Assembly (NCBI GenBank): GCA_002438405.1
Contig: DJOE01000017.1
Location: forward strand, 77,860 to 141,859
DNA from: Cyanobacteria bacterium UBA6446
GTDB lineage: Bacteria > Cyanobacteriota > Vampirovibrionia > Gastranaerophilales > Gastranaerophilaceae
Length of the DNA stretch: 64,000 nucleotides
Direction of reading: 5' to 3'
The position numbers and the translations under genes are program-made. Positions 62,188 to 64,000 of the stretch are shown piece after piece (position 1 is the first letter of the stretch; each line of letters begins with the position of its first letter). A model generated the notes under the pieces. It did no database searches. It saw only the letters and a program-made list of their open reading frames with translations, and was not told where the DNA came from.

Positions 62188-63582
62188 ATGGACATTAAAA
62201 TTGTAGAAAAGACAAAAGATGTTTCATGCGATGTATTAATTATTAATAAATTTGAGGGAAAAGAAACATCAAATGCTTTAGTAAACAGATTTGCGCCAAA
62301 ATCATTTGAAGGTAAAGCTGGACAAATCTTTGTTATTCACACACAAAAAGAATATCCGGCAGAACAAATTCTTGCTATCGGTTTAGGACAAGAAAACCAA
62401 ATGGATAATAATGTAATTAGAGCAAATGTTGCTAAAGCTGTAAAAAAATGTATTGAATTAAAAGCAAAATCAATTGCATTTGATTTTACGACAGATTATA
62501 GCTTTGGAGTTCCTGCCATAATCGGAACATCTCTTGCAAACTACCATTTTGACAAATACAAAACTAAAAAAGAACACAGAATTTCAGAAGTTTACTTGTC
62601 AAATGTATCAAGCGATATTGAGGGTGCAAAAATTGCAGCAGAAGCAATCAAATTTACAAGAAATCTTGCCAATGAACCTGCAGCTTTTGCAACTCCAACA
62701 AAACTTGCTGAAATAGCGCAAGGAATTGACGGAGTTAAAACTGTAATTTATGACGAACCTAAAATTCGTGAAATGGGAATGGGCGCATTCGCTGCTGTTG
62801 CACAAGGAAGTGTTCAACCTCCAAAATTTATTCACATGAAATATTCACCGGCTAATCCTAAGAAAAAAATTGCAATCATTGGCAAGGGTTTATGCTTTGA
62901 TAGTGGCGGATTAGATATCAAACCTGCATCTTCTATGCTTACAATGAGAGATGATATGTCAGGTGCAGCTTGTATTTTAGGTGTAATGAGAGCCATTTCA
63001 AAAATTAAACCAGATGTTGAAGTTCACGGTATCATTGCGGCTTGTGAAAACATGCCATCAGGAAGCTCATATAAACCTGGAGATATCCTAACAGCTAAAA
63101 ATGGTAAAACAATTGAAGTAGACAATACAGATGCTGAAGGTCGTTTGACTTTGGCTGATGCACTTTGTTATGCTTGCGAACTTGGAGTTGATGAAGTTAT
63201 TGACCTTGCAACTTTAACAGGCGCTTGCGTTGTTGCTTTAGGAACTGCAGCTGCAGGAATTATGGGTAATAATGAAGAATTTGTACATGACCTTATTAAA
63301 ACAGGTCGTTACGTTGGTGAAAAATATTGGGAACTTCCAATGTGGCAAGAGTACAGAGATAATATGAATAGTGATGTAGCTGATATGAAAAACACTGGAA
63401 CAAGAAATGGTGGCGCTTCAGCTGCTGGCATGTTCTTGAAAGAATTTGTAACTGATGATGTTAAGTGGGCTCATATTGATATTGCAGGAACAGCATTCTT
63501 GGAAAAACCAGAAAAAGAATTCTGCAAAGGTGCAACAGGAGCAGGAGTAAGAACATTGTTGAGTTACATTACTTGCCAATAA
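62188..63582 (+). CDS. pepA: Leucyl aminopeptidase (M17 family)
   Basis: The 464-residue enzyme has an N-terminal macro-like domain and a C-terminal M17 catalytic domain: GKGLCFDSGGLDIKPASSML (metal Lys/Asp), MRDDMSGAACILG and the signature NTDAEGRLTLADAL with Asp/Glu ligands. It removes N-terminal residues from peptides in the cytoplasm, fitting peptide use in the gut. AAAGGAGAG precedes the ATG. Confidence 0.95.
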   Translation: MDIKIVEKTKDVSCDVLIINKFEGKETSNALVNRFAPKSFEGKAGQIFVIHTQKEYPAEQILAIGLGQENQMDNNVIRANVAKAVKKCIELKAKSIAFDFTTDYSFGVPAIIGTSLANYHFDKYKTKKEHRISEVYLSNVSSDIEGAKIAAEAIKFTRNLANEPAAFATPTKLAEIAQGIDGVKTVIYDEPKIREMGMGAFAAVAQGSVQPPKFIHMKYSPANPKKKIAIIGKGLCFDSGGLDIKPASSMLTMRDDMSGAACILGVMRAISKIKPDVEVHGIIAACENMPSGSSYKPGDILTAKNGKTIEVDNTDAEGRLTLADALCYACELGVDEVIDLATLTGACVVALGTAAAGIMGNNEEFVHDLIKTGRYVGEKYWELPMWQEYRDNMNSDVADMKNTGTRNGGASAAGMFLKEFVTDDVKWAHIDIAGTAFLEKPEKEFCKGATGAGVRTLLSYITCQ

Positions 63583-63603
63583 ACAATCAATATAATTTAA
63601 AAT

Positions 63604-63639
63604 ACAAAACCGGAGAGCTATATAGTTCTCCGGTTTTGT
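63604..63639. terminator. Bidirectional terminator between pepA and a pilin gene
   Basis: ACAAAACCGGAGA and TCTCCGGTTTTGT form a perfect 13-bp stem with a ten-base loop between convergent genes. Confidence 0.85.
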
Positions 63640-63641
63640 TA

Positions 63642-64000
63642 TTACCATGGATAGCTTTTATCAATCTGCCACCCTGCACGTTTAATCTTTTCAGCACAGT
63701 AACGACCTGTACCATCTTTGCTACAATCTTCATTGATTTCATCATTTGTTTTATCATATCCAAAAGGTTGGATTCCAATATCGTCAAAATTAGAACCCCC
63801 CAAAAAAAACACATCTTTTCCAAAAACATTTGGATTTTTTGATCCATTTATATCTACAATAATAGTAAGTTCCCCATTCGTTCCAATATAGCCATTGACA
63901 TAAAGACAATTAGAGCAATACCCACGTATTTGTATAGAATAAACCATTCCATCATTTGTCAAAAAGGTAAAATTTGCATCTTTTGTCATTTGATAGTTAT
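63642..64000 (-). CDS. Pilin-like protein, N-terminus beyond window end
   Basis: The open frame continues without a start beyond 64000; about 119 C-terminal codons are visible. VDINGSKNPNVFGKDVFFLG matches the VDVNGAKGPN-x-x-GYDIF block of the pilin at 3326, and the end CAEKIKRAGWQIDKSYPW is typical of this pilin group. Conserved cysteines (CSNC, CSKDGTGRYC) could form disulfides outside the cell. It should be a filament subunit or pilin-like surface protein like the other two. Confidence 0.8.
   Translation of the reverse strand, partial: NYQMTKDANFTFLTNDGMVYSIQIRGYCSNCLYVNGYIGTNGELTIIVDINGSKNPNVFGKDVFFLGGSNFDDIGIQPFGYDKTNDEINEDCSKDGTGRYCAEKIKRAGWQIDKSYPW

Noticed and set aside
1..64000. tRNA, rRNA or CRISPR loci
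   Set aside because: No TTCGANTC-type T-arm with an acceptor stem, no rRNA text, and no array of identical short repeats with spacers was seen in the gaps.

Overview
The window is about 64 kb of low-GC chromosome from a diderm, anaerobic bacterium. I read it as a non-photosynthetic gut relative of Cyanobacteria (Gastranaerophilales / Vampirovibrionia, formerly Melainabacteria). Supporting signs are: lptC/lptA, a 1498-residue AsmA/TamB-like protein, a TolC-family protein and a porin (outer membrane); two rubrerythrins and AdhE (anaerobic fermentation); atpD-atpC standing apart from other ATP synthase genes, as in Cyanobacteria; a GyrA C-terminal box reading QNRATRGKSG; and several pilin-like proteins with an AFTLAEVLITLGIIG start. 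The organism is inferred from family recognition, not from a search.

Layout. 1-4 kb: a cut-off pilin, small regulators, comF, an acyltransferase, and an XRE regulator divergent from a second pilin with a clear operator-promoter between them. 4-11 kb: gyrA, a PC4-like protein, priA, bioB and a muramidase-domain protein. 11-19 kb, minus strand: an envelope/DNA operon read lptC-lptA-TPR-dprA-DUF805-like-topA-aroE, where aroE carries a long low-complexity front. 19-22.7 kb: a small membrane protein, pgk and tgt. 22.7-33 kb, minus strand: a compact block of podovirus-like head, connector, packaging and lysis genes, with a LuxR-type helix-turn-helix gene and a 30-bp perfect palindrome at its head. 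It has no integrase, repressor, replication or tail-fibre gene and is interrupted by host-type repeats. 33-50 kb: dxr, an orphan histidine kinase, a porin, an arginine-decarboxylase-type enzyme, the AsmA/TamB-like giant, rubrerythrin, a sugar-type ABC ATPase overlapping a histidine-kinase-like protein that has lost its phospho-accepting histidine, aroQ, a candidate small RNA, an Sm-like small protein and a uridine-kinase-like protein. 50-64 kb: atpD-atpC, a pair of half-size ChrA proteins, a second rubrerythrin, tolC, adhE with a Rex-type operator over its promoter, a TPR lipid/envelope-type protein, pepA and a third pilin cut by the window end.

The genes are mostly housekeeping, with three themes: building the outer membrane, fermentative anaerobic life with oxidative protection, and DNA uptake/pilus functions (comF, dprA, pilins). 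The most unusual objects are the integrase-less phage-derived particle block, the degenerate kinase fused in translation to an ABC ATPase, a dispersed palindromic repeat that has become part of a prepilin leader, and a recurring promoter layout that implies leaderless mRNAs. No tRNA, rRNA, CRISPR array or transposase was seen.
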